From NCBI GenBank assembly GCA_014925825.1, contig JACGCK010000084.1:124001-188000 (forward strand): a stretch of 64,000 bases of DNA, read 5' to 3'. The translations under genes were made by a program, and so were the position numbers. This document shows positions 10,949 through 24,056 of the stretch, piece by piece; the stretch's first letter is position 1, and every line of letters starts with the position of its first letter. A model generated the notes under the pieces. That model was not told the DNA's origin, searched no databases, and was given only the letters and a program-made list of their open reading frames with translations. The DNA is from Pholiota molesta. Taxonomy: Eukaryota; Basidiomycota; Agaricomycetes; Agaricales; Strophariaceae.

Positions 10949-12367
10949 GGGGGATTCGGGGTGGCGCTGTTCAGAATTGCTGTCCAATACCTTTTTCTTA
11001 TATTCTGCATTGACTTGGCATGGACTATTATTATACTAATCACTGTTACCATCAATTTCAGGGCTCAAATTTAGGAAAACATACGGGTGGAATCTGGGTG
11101 GAATACATGCGAGCTGAACACGAGTCTATGGAATGTGGAATCCGAAATTGATGGTGTGATGGCAGTGATGCGGTCATGAGGTGGCCTCGAGGGGAAGTTG
11201 GGGACGCTTGAGCGCTTGAGCACGGAGCGCTGAGATAATTATAACGTCTGGGTCAGAATACAGAAGAAAAAAACAGAATGACTGTGGATTAAAGTAGATA
11301 ATTAATCCCGTTAACTTTCTAGTGGGCTAATTAAATCAACTGATATGGTCCCTGCTGTTGATTAAGTAGTCTTACGGATATGAAAACAAAGTATCGAAAT
11401 TTTGTTCAATTCCATTGATAGTCATAATTCTTTATTGCAACTTTATTGTCGGTCACATACTATGTACTCAAATGGTCTTCAACTACATCTTTATACTCTT
11501 AACTAAGCCTGAGGCTGCTGCTGAAATAAAATCCTCATAGTTGTTCTGCCTCTAATGGAACGCGTTGAAAATTCAGCGCTCGTCTGATCATAAGCGTGTG
11601 GCGTTGGCCCGCATCACCGCTGACTACCAAAGTAGTTCCTATGAACGCGATTATACTACAAAACTTGAAGCTTGAGACTCAAGCCAACCAAGCAGCGCGT
11701 TCTGCAAGCGTCTCAACGGGTCGGCAAGTCATATCTAAGTATATGCATTTGGAGCTTGTGCACCAATTTGAATGGCTTCGCGGTGATAAAATACTGACAT
11801 CTGATCATGACATGAGCTTGACATGAGCGTAAGATGAACATCACGAGCCATCGAGTTATCGTGTGTGTTATGCGCGCCATTCCATAGCGACTTTCTGGTG
11901 GCCAGTACGCTGTACAATTCTGGTGTGGGAGTTCGACTTGTTCCTGGATATATTGCGATTCATTGTACTCAGACGAAGCGTCAAGCTTTCAAGTGTTAAG
12001 GTTAAAATTGGATTAAAAGCAGAGTCTTCAAAGCTTCGAATTCAAAGTTCAAGAGTCCAACAAGCAGGAGTCAATCCTGGCGAACAGCCTCACCTCCGGC
12101 ACGTGGATGATGCGATTGGCTCAGCGCCTCGTCAAATGCCGAATCACGACCTGGCCGCAGAATCGCCTGCAATGGGTGTGCTTCTACCAACCATGCCTGA
12201 ACCATGCCATGGCATTTTCTCTGAAATGATTTGTACGCCTACTTTCACCAGTCTACCCCCGCCATATCTCGTTCGATTCGTATTCGCACCCAGATCGGCC
12301 CTCATAACGTTCAGTGGATAGCAATTCTCGTCGTGGCACACCTACCCTGTTAAAAGTAACCCTTGCG
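10949..12367. other. Intergenic region between the GPI-type gene and phytase 2
   Basis: About 1.4 kb, AT-rich between 11260 and 11480. No exon with family resemblance was found, and short open frames lack splice support. It should hold the promoters of the two divergent neighbours. An in-frame GTG-initiated extension of phytase 2 from 12314 is possible but ATG 12368 is preferred. Confidence 0.5.
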
Positions 12368-14375
12368 ATGTCTATATTCGCGAAGTATTCACATGGCCTC
12401 TCGATAGCGAACGAAGGCTGTGTCCCCGAAGAAAGAACAGCTTTACTGCTAGCGCCGCATGCTCAAGCTTACGATACCGCGGAAAGGCTGCTTCTCTACC
12501 CTTCGCCACGTATCTTCAGCAGCGACGACAGCAACGCTTCTTGGGGGGAATTCCAGGGCAAGAAGCATGTGGCCAGAAGCGACCGTGTATATGAAGCCAG
12601 AAAGTCTGCTAGAGATTCGATCACATCCCGGCCTCTGCTGAAATTCCACGAGAACACTGTCTGTTTTGCTTCCAGCTTCATGCTCTTGTCCTTCGCTGCA
12701 ATCTGGCTGCTCTTCTCAAGGATTCATTTATGCCTTGGATCTTCATTACCCAAAGTCATTACGCAGTTCGCTCCTCCATCTGTCCAACAATCATGGGCAG
12801 CGTATACTCCGTATTTTTCCGTTAAACCATACACTCCACCACCAAGTAATTGCCATATTACTCAAGTGAGAACCTATCCCTTCGAACTTTGATGACTCTG
12901 CTAATTCTATCCCATTCACCAGGTTAACATCGTAATTATTTCATTCAATTCACCTACAGTGTATCTCACTCTATTCAATAGCTACAACGACACGGCGCCC
13001 GTTTTCCGACATCTGGCGCGACGACAGGTATCCTTGCTGCAGTCAGGAAGCTCCAGTCAGCCACGAGTTATACCAATCCCAAGCTGGACTTCCTTCGCAA
13101 CTACGCCTATACGCTCGGGAAAAACGGTGACCTCGTTCCCTTTGGTGCCTTTCAGTAAGTGTACGCATGTCTGGTATATACCATCTCAAGATCTGTTTCT
13201 TATCCCCAGTACGACTTTCACAGATCCGAGGAAGCTGGTAAAACCGCATATACGCGCTATTCATGGCTTGTATTTCAAGAGAACCTACCCTTTGTGCGAG
13301 CTTCATCCAGTGAGCGAGTTGTCGACTCTGCTACGAATTGGACTTTAGGTACGTCCTATGACTATTCATGCTCGTTCGTTGATATACTCAAACTCCTTTG
13401 TCTGTACAGGATTCTCGATTGCCAGTAATCATGTGTTCAACCCAAAGCTCTCGGTCATTCTATCAGAAAGTGTAAGATTCGATCTATATTCTGTGAAATC
13501 ATCCAGCTAACCTCTTGCTTTAGCTTAACGACACGCTTGACGACAGTATGTGCCCTAACGCTGGCTCGTCTGACCCCCAGACCGACATCTGGACCGCGAT
13601 TTACGGTGCCCCCATCGCCGACCGCCTCAACGGTCAGGCGCCTGGCGCTAATCTGACAGCGGAGGATATCTCCAACTTGATCCCCCTCTACCCCTTCGAG
13701 TCGGTCGCAAACGGCGTGACCAGCCCTTTCTGTGCCATTTTTACGCCCGAAGACTTCGCCCAGTTCGAATATTTCGGCGACCTCGATAAATTCTACGGCA
13801 CTGGGTAAGCCAGCCAACCAAATCCACGTTCTTTCCGCTTATTACACTCCACGCTCATCATCCATTTCTTTCACAGGTACGGCCAGGCGCTCGGCCCCGT
13901 CCAAGGCGTGGGCTACGCCAACGAGCTCCTCGCGCGCCTCACCCGGCGCCCCGTCGCCGACCGCACGCAGACCAACCGCACGCTCGACGCCGCGCGCGCG
14001 ACGTTCCCGCTCGACCGCGCGCTGTACGCGGACTTCTCCCATGATAACCAGATGGCCGCGGTGTACGCGGCGCTCGGCCTGTTCCGGCAGCCGCGCGCGC
14101 TCGACCCGGCGCGGCCGAGCCGGGAAAGGACGTGGGTGGCGAGCCGGCTGACGCCGTTCAGCGCGCGCATGGTCGCGGAGCGGCTGCACTGCACGGGGGG
14201 CGCGCGGGGTGGGAAGGCGGGGGTGTTCGTGAGGGTGTTGGTGAACGATGCGCTGCAGCCGCTGGAGTTTTGTGGAGGCGATCGAAATGGGCTCTGCACG
14301 CTCGATGCGTTCGTGGAGAGCCAGGCGTTTGCGAGAAGCAATGGCGCTGGGGATTTCGAGAAGTGCTTCGAGTAG
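12368..14375 (+). CDS. Histidine acid phosphatase, phytase type, membrane-anchored (phytase 2, intact)
   Basis: Seven exons: 12368-12865, 12923-12931, 12982-13154, 13224-13348, 13410-13471, 13524-13804, 13877-14375, giving 548 aa. The catalytic RHGARFP starts at residue 172 and the SHDNQ proton-donor motif has His438-Asp439. Other family marks are VVDSATNW, LNDTLDD, CPNAGSSD, TQTNRTLD and the C-terminal CGGD...CTLDAFVESQ...FEKCFE. As in phytase 1 a membrane segment (about residues 97-117) sits at the end of a charged leader, predicting a type II membrane protein rather than a freely secreted enzyme. Exon phases match phytase 1 throughout and four internal exon lengths are identical (9, 173, 62 and 281 nt), so the two are tandem duplicates now separated by hydrophobin 1 and the GPI-type gene. 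The reading frame is uninterrupted. Confidence 0.92.
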
Positions 14376-15410
14376 GGGGCGGTGTGGGCTGGTGGAGACG
14401 ATGTCATCGGCGTCCTAAGAGCGTTGGGTGTGGTGTTATGATTTTCGTATGTACCGTTTAACTGCCACAGAATTCTGTGCAGCTGCTTCTGCGGTCCATG
14501 CTAATGATAGAGTTTTTTCTCAGTTGGCATCGCTTCTGCGGAGTTCAGTGATTTAAGAATGATCTGCCTACCAAAACGGGTGTGGGATTGACAAAAGACT
14601 CTCATCGCTGAGATACTCGGCGACCGAGATAGTTCATGTCTGCCATATCCGTGGCTCAACATTCTTTGCGCATCCGAGAATTATCAGACTTTGCCTCCTC
14701 TTCTCACGACTGATTGTCTGAATACCGGCGCATACTCCATATTTCAAGCTCTAGGTTCCTAAATTCCCACTCAACTTCTCGTCTTCGTCTGAATCCTCCC
14801 ATGTCTTTCGTCTCATTCAATAGTCTACAACCTTGAACGCCAACATGCAATCGCCCAACGTTCGCTCTATCAATCACAACTCAATTGCAGTTGGGAATAG
14901 AAGACTTCAGCCACCAAAGACCGTTCCTTTCTATGCCAAATTTCGTCGAAATATCCACAGTCCCCAACGAACTATAATTATCCTCTGGTATTCATCAGAA
15001 CCAGTCTTTTATAGAACTTCGCGCCCAGGGTGGCTGCCATCTGCACTGTACCGGCCCAAGTCGCTCAGACATCCTGGTCGTTTCTCTCAAGGTCTATTTC
15101 GTTCTCGCCCGCTTATTGTCAGCCCCATCCCCCATGACCCACCGCTCTCTTGCATCCTAAAATTATCGCCTTCCCGACTGGGCGCGCGCGTCTTCATGCG
15201 TTATCTGGAGATAAAGAACTGGGGGGAATGGGAAAGGGACTGGGACTGGTAGTGGGAGGCTGGCTGCGTTAAATACCTGAGGGTGGGCGCGTTCGCATGC
15301 CTTTGTCCCCACATTCCTGCCCTGCCAGCGGATCCTGTTTGCCTCCCTTGGTATCTTCGCTTCCAGGTTGAATAACGTTTTTAACGAATACGCTATCGTC
15401 GACGCCTATC
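14376..15410. other. Intergenic region upstream of the SatP-family gene
   Basis: About 1 kb with no recognised exon. A 139-codon open frame at 14833-15252 shows no family resemblance. A run of GGGACTGGGACTGG-type repeats lies at about 15235-15260 in the proximal promoter. Confidence 0.5.
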
Positions 15411-16396
15411 ATGTCTGAGAAAGGAACGGATGTGGAGCATATCCAGAGCGTGCAGAACGGTGTGCGATACGTGCACGCGCCGTCCAGAATAGCGAATCCG
15501 GGTCCAGCGTACGTTGCCTCTTCTTCTCCTGAAAACCCTTTCAACCAACCAATTGATCTCTTGTTTTCTAAATCATGATAGCGGCATCTTCTCGTTCGCG
15601 TCGACGACCTTCATCCTGTCGATGTTCAACGTGAGCGTCCGCGGGGTCTCGCACCCGAACGTCGTCGTCGGCATGGCCGTCTTCACCGGCGGCCTCCTGC
15701 AGTTCATCGCGGGCATGTGGGAGTTCCCGCGCGGGAACGTATTCGGCGCTACGGGTGTGTCTCAACACGACCTCTCTACATGCTTACTTACTTGTATTGA
15801 TTGATATCTTGCATTTGTTTTGTTCTTCGTGCGCAGCGTTTTCGTCCTACGGCGCGTTCTGGATGTCCTACGCGACGATATTCATCCCGAGCTCCGGGAT
15901 CCTCGCTGCGTACCCCGTCGGCTCGCCCGAGCTCTCCAACGCCATTGGGGTATACCTCATCACCTGGTTCATGGTCACCGTCCTGTTCATGTATGTCAAT
16001 GTGTCCCGCCTCCTCCCAGACATTGTGCACGACTGACGCATGGTCATGGGATTTCGCTTCCCATCGTCATCGCCATTACAGTATTCCCTGCATAAAGCGC
16101 AACATGTCGTTCGTGATCCTCCTCAGCGTCCTTGCCTTCGCATTTGCGCTGTTGGCTGCGGCCGAGTTCACCGGGAGTGCGATGTCAGTGCCATTCCCAT
16201 CGTCCTCTCTTTTCTCCAAATGCAAATGCTAACCATTGTTTCGCAATCCTTTTACAGGGCCCAAAAGGCCGGAGGCGCCTTTGGGATAGCCACTGCGATG
16301 ATAGCGTATTATATCGGCCTTAGTGAGATGCTAGAAGCGGAGGCAAGGCCAATCGCGAGGCTGCCCCGTGGAATACTCTATGTCAATGAGCCTTGA
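15411..16396 (+). CDS. GPR1/FUN34/SatP family acetate/succinate transporter
   Basis: Five exons, 15411-15508, 15582-15754, 15837-15990, 16082-16183 and 16258-16396, encode 221 aa. The family comprises small six-helix plasma-membrane proteins moving acetate and related monocarboxylates. The signature NPGPAGIFSFASTT after a short hydrophilic N-terminus matches the family's NPxPLGLxxFxxTT start. It is followed by [44 protein letters not shown] (one helix pair with the family's conserved Gly/Phe/Tyr residues), further helices ending in LFM and LLAAAEF, and AFGIATAMIAYYIGLSEML as the last helix. All junctions keep frame, with canonical GT-AG introns of 74-91 nt. Length is slightly below the usual 230-280 aa because both termini are short. 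Confidence 0.9.
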
Positions 16397-17041
16397 ATAT
16401 TTTAAGACCCAGTGTCATTTGCATTTGTACATCAACTCATTGTATGGCCCGTTCCCGTTGCTAAATAAAGCTTCAATACAAATATCATTCTTAAACCCCC
16501 CATTCGCTGCCAGGAAGGCGTTGGCAGTACACACTATTTGATACAAGTACAATGATCGTGTGATACGGAAAATATTATTATCTTCCAACCACAACAGGAA
16601 CGGCGACTAAGGTGAATAAAAGGAGGATACTGAGGAGGAAGATTATGTCGGAATGATTAACGTAAACGAGGGATCCGATGTAGTAGAATAGTAGAGGTTG
16701 GACTACACATACAATATGTCCCTGTGGAGAATATTCAGAGTGTCCGACGATTATGAGAGGACCGGAGAACCAGTGAAAACAGGAGAATGATGAACAACCA
16801 ACAAAGGAAGTTGTGGAAATACGGGGCTAATACTTATGGATTAAGGGTAAATAATAGAAATAACGATGTGATGTAACGATAGAATCAGAGCAATTACTCA
16901 AAACAAGGAAAGGAAAACATAGATATGATACAGACGCAGGAAGGGGGGAGCTCTCGGAAAAAATAAAAAAACAATTACGACGACCAGATTATACTTGACG
17001 GGGAACGAACATAAGTTTGCATTCCATAGCAGCGGGGAAAA
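16397..17041. other. Convergent intergenic region
   Basis: Holds the 3' UTRs of the SatP-type gene and the P450. AT-rich and purine-rich on the plus strand; no coding sequence or repeat seen. Confidence 0.5.
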
Positions 17042-19012
17042 TCACCTGGGGTATATGGTGCGGTCAGTTGGCGATCGAAGTTCGGAATGGGACACTCCAC
17101 TCACAAAGCTATCTTTGATTTCCATGCTCCTCTCGTTGGTCTCCGCTGGAGCTACGACGTCAAAATTCTTGACAAAGGCGGCAATACATAGCCTCAACAT
17201 CATTTGCGCGAGGTTCTGCCCTCCACAAATTCTGGATCCGGTTCCAAATGGCATCATATATGCGGACATAGTGCAGAGATCCTCTGTGCTAGTCGAAGAT
17301 CCCTCGAGCCAACGTTCTGGGAGGAACGTCTCGGGAGAAGGAAAGACGGATGGATCCCGATGCATCGACCACGCCTGCGTCGCGACCACCGTTCCGGGAG
17401 GAAGTGCGTAGCCCATGAGATCGAAAATCTCATCAGAGCCCCCATTCTTGGATGTAGAACCAGGGACCACACGTTCCAAGAGGCTAGGTGCGGCGCTATA
17501 AACACGAAGGCCTTGAGGGAATTCGATTAGACCAGAAGAGATGGAGAGTGGATAGGATATACCTTCTTTCATGAACGCGCTGAGATATGGAAGTTGTTGT
17601 AGAACACTGATATCGGGCAAGGTCTTGCAATCAGTAATCGCCTCATCAATTTCAGCCTGAAGCTTTTTCATGATGTCTGGTCGGCGGCTGAGTTCCCAGA
17701 GAAGGAATGTGATCGTAATCGATGTGGTGTCCGTTCCTGCCATCCTGATAAAAGATATTAGGGATAACGATTCGGTACTCGCTTCCATCGACGTACATAT
17801 GACCAATAGATTCCGATATAATATCATGATCGGGCATTGGCTGGGTCACTGAGTATTGGTATTTCATCAAGCGTTGGAGGAGTGAGAGCTTCTCTGAATC
17901 TCCGCATTTGCCGGCGTTTATCTGCGCACGCATTTCGTAGACTCTGGTGCTGACGAACTTTAGCAAAGTGGATATTAGCCAGAAGAGAATGTATAATGGG
18001 GCAGCTGCGAGTCACCTCAGCGAGAATTTTGTCGGAGTCGCACATTTGTCTCCATCGGTTGTTAGGGATGCGGCAAACAAGGTTCCAGGCCCAAGTAGGA
18101 ACTGCGCTGCGCTAGGATTGCGACCAGAAATTAGCCAAAAGAAACTACGAGAGTATGTTTAAACGCTTTACAAGAATGCCACGCTTTGGGAAGTCGCTTA
18201 TCGCCGTGGAAAGGGGATCCTCGACGTCCATGGTCCATTTCCCGACCGCTCCGAGGCGATAACCGAAGGAAGAAGAGGCCATCACATCAGCCATTAGGTG
18301 TCGGAATAGCGTCAGACATTCTACGGGCGTCTTTCCAGAGAGGCCCTCCAAAGTCTATGTCGGGCGGAATTACATAAATGCGATGTGGATTGATAGTGAC
18401 ATACATACATTGATGATTTCGAAGGTATACTCGTGCATTTCAGGCTGAAATTTAGAGACAGACGCATGGGTATAATGGGGAGCGTATGATCTTCGTCGAA
18501 TAGAATGGTTTTCATGGTCAAGGGTCGTCATACTAGACTCAGACGTTGTGAATAAACGAAACAAGGGGATATATGCGCGCATATACTCACGCATGGTCAT
18601 TGTCGTTGCTGCGGCAGAAAGTAGCGAGTCAATTGCAGATTTTTAAAGTTTAAGAAAAGACACACGTTAATAAACTTTTGTAATATGTGCTCTTATCAAA
18701 CTTATGCACAGAATACACGTTCCGCGACGTAGAGATGTCGCGAAACACGACCTTGTTAGGGCCCACTCTGACAACAGGACCATAGATATCGAAGAGGTCA
18801 TGGATCGTCTTGCATTGGTGCAAACGGAGGACATGCGTGGTGAGCCAAAAGTCCGAAACGGCATAGTACCAAGGTCCGGGTATCGCGCTGAGAGGAGACA
18901 AAAAAAGATTGTAGATTACTCGGATGAGCAGACACGTGAAGAAGACGGAGCCAGCGACAAGGGCGAGGTTGTAACCGAGCCAGAGGGAGGAAAACTGTGT
19001 CGCGGAGAACAT
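17042..19012 (-). CDS. Cytochrome P450 monooxygenase, complete
   Basis: Eight exons on the minus strand: 19012-18666, 18608-18591, 18532-18409, 18354-18172, 18111-18016, 17957-17797, 17744-17563, 17511-17042; 526 aa. P450s insert one oxygen atom into organic substrates using heme and an ER-bound reductase. A membrane anchor (about residues 8-31) is followed by the proline-rich hinge LSAIPGPW. Further landmarks are HSIRRRSYAPHYT (C helix), AGTDTTS from about residue 312 (I helix oxygen-binding motif), KEGLR (ExxR of the K helix), LPERW, and FGTGSRICGG with the heme-ligand Cys466. The second exon is only 18 nt; phase and the resulting THR-NDNDHAM context support it. Family and substrate cannot be told from sequence alone. 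It differs from the P450 halves in the 35-56 kb array and is not their missing C-terminal part. Confidence 0.9.
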
Positions 19013-22000
19013 GGCTGGTGTGTGGGCGGGGACCTGCGACGCTGCAGGTGGGGGGCGGGCGGAGAGATGGGGGGAGGAAGGAAGGATGCGGGGGAATTGA
19101 AACATGGACGGGTAGGTATATATACGATACGGAAATGGGCTGACCAATCCCCAAGAAAATGAACAGCGTCTAATGTGTCGAGGACGCCAATCTGTGCGGA
19201 GGAGAGGCAACCTTGTGCATTCGAACCCCGCTGTACGTCACTGCCGAATCGAGCTAGCGAGCTGCCGCTTCGGGACGGCGTCCACTGCTCCCCCGGCCTC
19301 TTCACGCGCCACTGAGACGCCGGCCTGCGCCCCAATCGTCGCTCTGTGCGCGCTCGTCCCAGCCCCCGTTTGCATCCGGCTCGGCCCGCACTCAGTCCAG
19401 ACACCTTCGCGAGCTTATCCCAATTCAAACCGCGCCGACGCGCCCCATCGTCGGCGTTGCCCGCATGTCGCGCCTTCTCCCACCAGGCCCCCGTGGAATT
19501 CCGCTTCGTCTGCGTGGCTATCAAATCGAACGCCCTCCCGGCGGTACTTCGTGTCGCGGCCGTGCCTAGCATCTTCGAAGCACCCAAACGCGTCGAGGCG
19601 CGTCTCTGCCTCGGTGCACACCTGGCGGGATAGAGTTTTCAGGGGCCGAAAAAGCACCCTCCCCATAACTCTATCCCTTACCAGATCCCGGCGCGCTCTG
19701 TCAAACAGTGGTATGAACCACCCGCTTTCATGTTTCTCGCCCCCAGCAATCTCGCGTCGCGCAACGCCACCAGATCCGTCCTGCGCTGTACGATCGGTGC
19801 ATTCTCTGCGTCACCACATGCTTTCCGCCTGCTAAGCTTAGGCTTCAGATCTCTCGGAGCTCAAGCCTATACTCTGTCCACTCCCCTATTTGGCGTGCAC
19901 GGCGCGGCGCGACAGCCCCCGGGCTAATAGCGCGAGCAATGTTGCCTGCCTAAATTGTAAACCATTCTGGAATGACAGAGACAGTCGCCGACCGCGTCGC
20001 AAACCTCGCTTGTACCGCAATTCCTGTCATGTCAGACAAGCAAACTGTATTCAGACGCGCGCGGCGGCACGCACGCTAGTACTTATCGAGGGCGCTGCCA
20101 GTCCGCTGCAGTCGCGCTCGCGCACGCATGACCAGTGGCCGAGGCATACCCGCTGATACAGCGCGTGTGGGAGGATCTCATCGACCTGCTAACGGAATAT
20201 TAACCTACCGATTTGTAGAAGTCACTCGGCGGCGCACACACTGTATGAGTAAAATCCAACAACGACACTAACACCGCGAACTGCTCGCCCGACCATCGAC
20301 GTCACGCATGTACGTCGCTATCTTGGGTAGGCGATATGCTCTGAATAGCATCTTTAATGAACAGGTTCTCAGGTGGATGGATCAGGGATGGATCATGGCA
20401 GCGCGTTTATCAGTCTATGATCATCATCCTGAGTCCTAATCCTCTCTCGGCGATAGTGGGTCCTTGATCATTGTATGTGCAAATGGTTAGTCAATTGTGG
20501 GTCATACCCGGCTCTAGGAGAGATGAAGCATCTGGTGCTCTTCCACAAGAACATTAGCTTGAATCTGACTGAGGCAAGGCACACGTCTTCTTTTCTGCCT
20601 TCAGCGCATACTGTACACATACACATTACATCCAGCATCGCGTAAAGAGTCAGAAGGCCTTCAGGGGGGTTATAGCAATCATAATCCCAATTAATAACTG
20701 TCAATTCTGACGCCAGTACGTCAAGCAACCTACATCGCCCTCGTCACAGCTACACACAATGATACTCAAGATGATATTTGGTAATGATCAGCGACGACAG
20801 GGCGTAAACGGGACAATGTCATTACGCATCTTGCGAATCAGGCCGAGGCACAGCGTTGCAAGCACTGTTAGACGCGCCACCTCTCGAGCATAAATATCTA
20901 TAGCCCATGGAGACATAGAGAAGAATTTGGGTAACCAAGTACTTTAATTGTCAACTCAATACCTCTGCAGAAGAGGAAGTTAAACAGTTATACTACAGCT
21001 AGAACCATCTTCTGATGCTTAGAAGCGTACAAAATACAAGAGATCCAAATATATTACTGACAGCCATAAGAGAATGCTAGGAATAGGAGAGAGGTTGTAG
21101 TCAATTGGCGGATACCAGTGATTGAAATCACAAGCGGACGCGTATGGCTGGTACGAGAAAGAGCCTTGCCAAAAGGACAACGAATCTACTCGGTGTCCAA
21201 AGCGATCATCCGGCACACATACGTCCGACGCAGCAGACTCAGGATCTAATAACCCATACACCACAAGCCAAATCAGCCCACCCTCGCACAAAATCTCAAA
21301 CATCGACCCATGAGCCTCAGCCACCGGCACCCCTAGACATCAGACGCCCCTGCGATTGCAATGAAGCGATGACGACGCCAAGCAGCCAGCGCGCGCCAAT
21401 CGCTCCCACCAACGTTACATAGTAAAAGACAATCCGCCACAAAGCCAAACCCAAACCCAAAGCGAAGTTCAAGCACGAAAGGAACCGCACAACAAGCTCC
21501 ATTCGCACCGTACAACACCCCGCCGATCTGCCGTACGTGCGCAAGAAAGCACCATCGCGCATCGCTGCCTATGCTCGATTGACTCGGCCCCGGGGCCTGG
21601 GCCAGTTGGCGATTGACTTTCTGAAATACATTCAAATCGAGAAAGCCTACGCGAGAGTTATTACCACACAGGGATCCCCCCGCCACACCGTGATCGCCAG
21701 ACGGAGGATCATGATGATGTGCATGCCCTGATAACCTCGCGAGAGGGCCGAACCCCGCGCGCGTAGGCTTTAGCCAAGGGCATCATCATCATCCATCATC
21801 ACCATCCGCGAAGGACGCCAAATAGACATAGACGAGCATACGCGACGAGGTAAACGAATGAACGGCGCACGACGGACATTCGATGCGGCTGTGCGTCCCG
21901 ACGGGCGCCGGCGGCGAAACCCAAACCGCGTCATGCCCCAGTGCAGAGTTGGTTGTACGTGCAGTGCAAAAGTTACGGGAGTGAAGGTTTTGCAATGATG

Positions 22001-24056
22001 AAATTGAAATGCGCCGCCGCCGTGCGCCCGGGCTGTGATTGAGACGCAGATCGACGCCGTTCGCAGTAGAGTAGTGACGGTAGACAATCTGCCGCTCAGC
22101 AGGCGCTTTCAGAGGCGTCGCGTACAGGACCGATGCTCCGCAAAGTCGGCACAGGGTACGACGATCCGAAAACCAAGAGACGCATAAGGATAGAGGAAAA
22201 TGTAAGCTGAAAAACCCCAATAATTTTGGATTGATGCGCAGGAGACGGTCGCAAGATATGGGGTGTATAGAAAACTGTAGTCATGTGTGCAAAGTCATAT
22301 TTCAATCACTGGTCAGTCGCTGTCGGAGGTACCAGTCATGCGACACCAGCCATAGAGTAAGGGGTCGAAATAGAGAGAGGTTATTGAAATCCCCTATGGC
22401 ACTGAACAGAAATCGATTAATGCCATGGTATATCGCAAGCCTGCACTGACGTCGATCATACATCCGTTGTACAGATATAGAGTGGTTCGATGTCACAAAA
22501 TCCATTTTTTGAGACAATCTGCCGCTCAGAAGGCGCTTTCAGAGGCGCCGCGTACAGGACCGATGTTCCGCAGCGGCGGCACAGGGTGCTACGATCCGAA
22601 GACCAAGACGCATAAGGTTCAAGGAAAGTGTTCAAGGAAAGTGTAAGTCAAAAAAACCCCAATAATTCTGGATTGACGCGCAGGAGTAGCTCCGCTGGGG
22701 TTGCAGCCAGGTGACGGTCGCAAGATATTGAGTGTATAGCAAACTGTAGTCATGTGTGCAAAGTCATATCGCACTCACTGGTCAGTCGCTGTCGGAGGTA
22801 CCAGTCATGCGACGCCAGCCATAGAGTAAGGTGTCGAAATAGAGAAAGGTTATTGAAGTGCCGTAAGCACTATCGATGGCACTGAACAGAAATCGAGTGA
22901 TGCCATGTATACCCGAGCTTCTGTGTCGCAAATCTGCAGTGACGTCGATCATGCATCCGTTGTACAGATATAAAGTGGTTCGATGATACAAAATCCATTT
23001 TTGAGGTATATAAAAAAGATACAAGGCCTCAGTCTTGGATACTAGAACCGCAACGTCCAAGTTCATGTTTGGTTCATGCCTGTAGATCATCCAGGGGCCA
23101 AGTGTCTAGTAGACATAGTGCAGAACGCAAAAGATAAATCAAGAATGAGAAACAAGACAGAATACAGAATGCAAAACCCCAGAGACAGACAGCCAGAAGT
23201 GGTGGACGGATACAGCCTTCGGCAAATTTTCGTATGAGCGTCGGCGCTTTGGGACATTGCATTTTATCAGGTAGTATCCGTGGCAAACAGCACAGCAGAG
23301 GTCCGAGCCATAAATCCATTTATTGTCCAGTTTCTTGAGTGGCTTAGTCTCGACATGTTGCGCCCTGCGAATAAGAAGGCAATGCAAGCCGAGTGCAAGC
23401 GGCGCGCGGTCTATAGAACGATAGCGAGAAAAGTTACATGAGCCCACTAGAAAGCAACCATCATTCACGTTATAATACCAAGTCCAAATACAAGTACGAC
23501 AGACTCACGGTGTAGTTGGGTGCGCATGGCACATGATAGGGTAGGCTTCACACATTAGTCAACCACGAGAAGATATATAACGGACGCAAACACCTGGTAT
23601 CGTGATTGTACGTTTGGCACTTTGCATGCGTTTCTCGAAATCATTGGGAGTAGATAGGTTCAAATGCTAGTTAGAAGTTTACCTCGAAGGGCAATAAAGA
23701 AGGACTCCAGGAAGAGTGTATGTTTTGGCGGAAGAAAAGCAACCGGGCCTCGGGTAGCAACGAAACCAGCTCAGCATTCGTTGCTATTGGCTGGAACCGC
23801 CACACGTGATGCATTACATATAAGCGCCGGTTCGGTTCGGGAGTGATAAGATGTGCAGCCTGCGGACGGCTGCCGTGAAACGAAAAGGTCTGACTTGCTC
23901 CTGCACCCTATACAACAGGCATCGTGCTCATCGCGAGGCTAGTCCATCCAGATACATCCCATCCGCAGCCCAGAATCAGCAACTCTCGCCGCCACTGTCT
24001 GGTTCGACTGTAACGTGAACGTGCCTGCTGCAGCCTCGCGGTGATTCGGAACTAGG
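19013..24056. other. Five-kilobase region without a recognised gene
   Basis: Between the P450 (-) and the uncharacterised gene at 24057 (+). It includes a GC-rich segment (19173-20160), where open frames are long only because stop codons are rare, a pair of tandem duplicates (22083-22993), and a CAT-trinucleotide-rich stretch near 21781. Short frames elsewhere lack splice context or family resemblance. Non-coding RNA genes cannot be excluded. Confidence 0.5.
22083..22993. repeat. Diverged tandem duplication, unit about 430-480 bp
   Basis: Bases 22083-22511 and 22513-22993 are two copies of one unit. Both begin GACAATCTGCCGCTCAG, continue with GGCGCTTTCAGAGGCG and CGTACAGGACCGATG, and share CACTGGTCAGTCGCTGTC, GGAGGTACCAGTCATGCGAC and a final TGGTTCGATG...ACAAAATCCATTTTT. 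The second copy has extra bases near 22640-22715 and 22855-22920. No coding function was seen. Confidence 0.82.

Noticed and set aside
14833..15252. 139-codon frame upstream of the SatP gene
   Set aside because: No family resemblance and it overlaps the proximal promoter of a well-supported gene.
19173..19835. 220-codon frame
   Set aside because: Arg/Ser/Pro/Ala-rich translation as expected from GC-rich DNA, with a competing 223-codon frame on the other strand.
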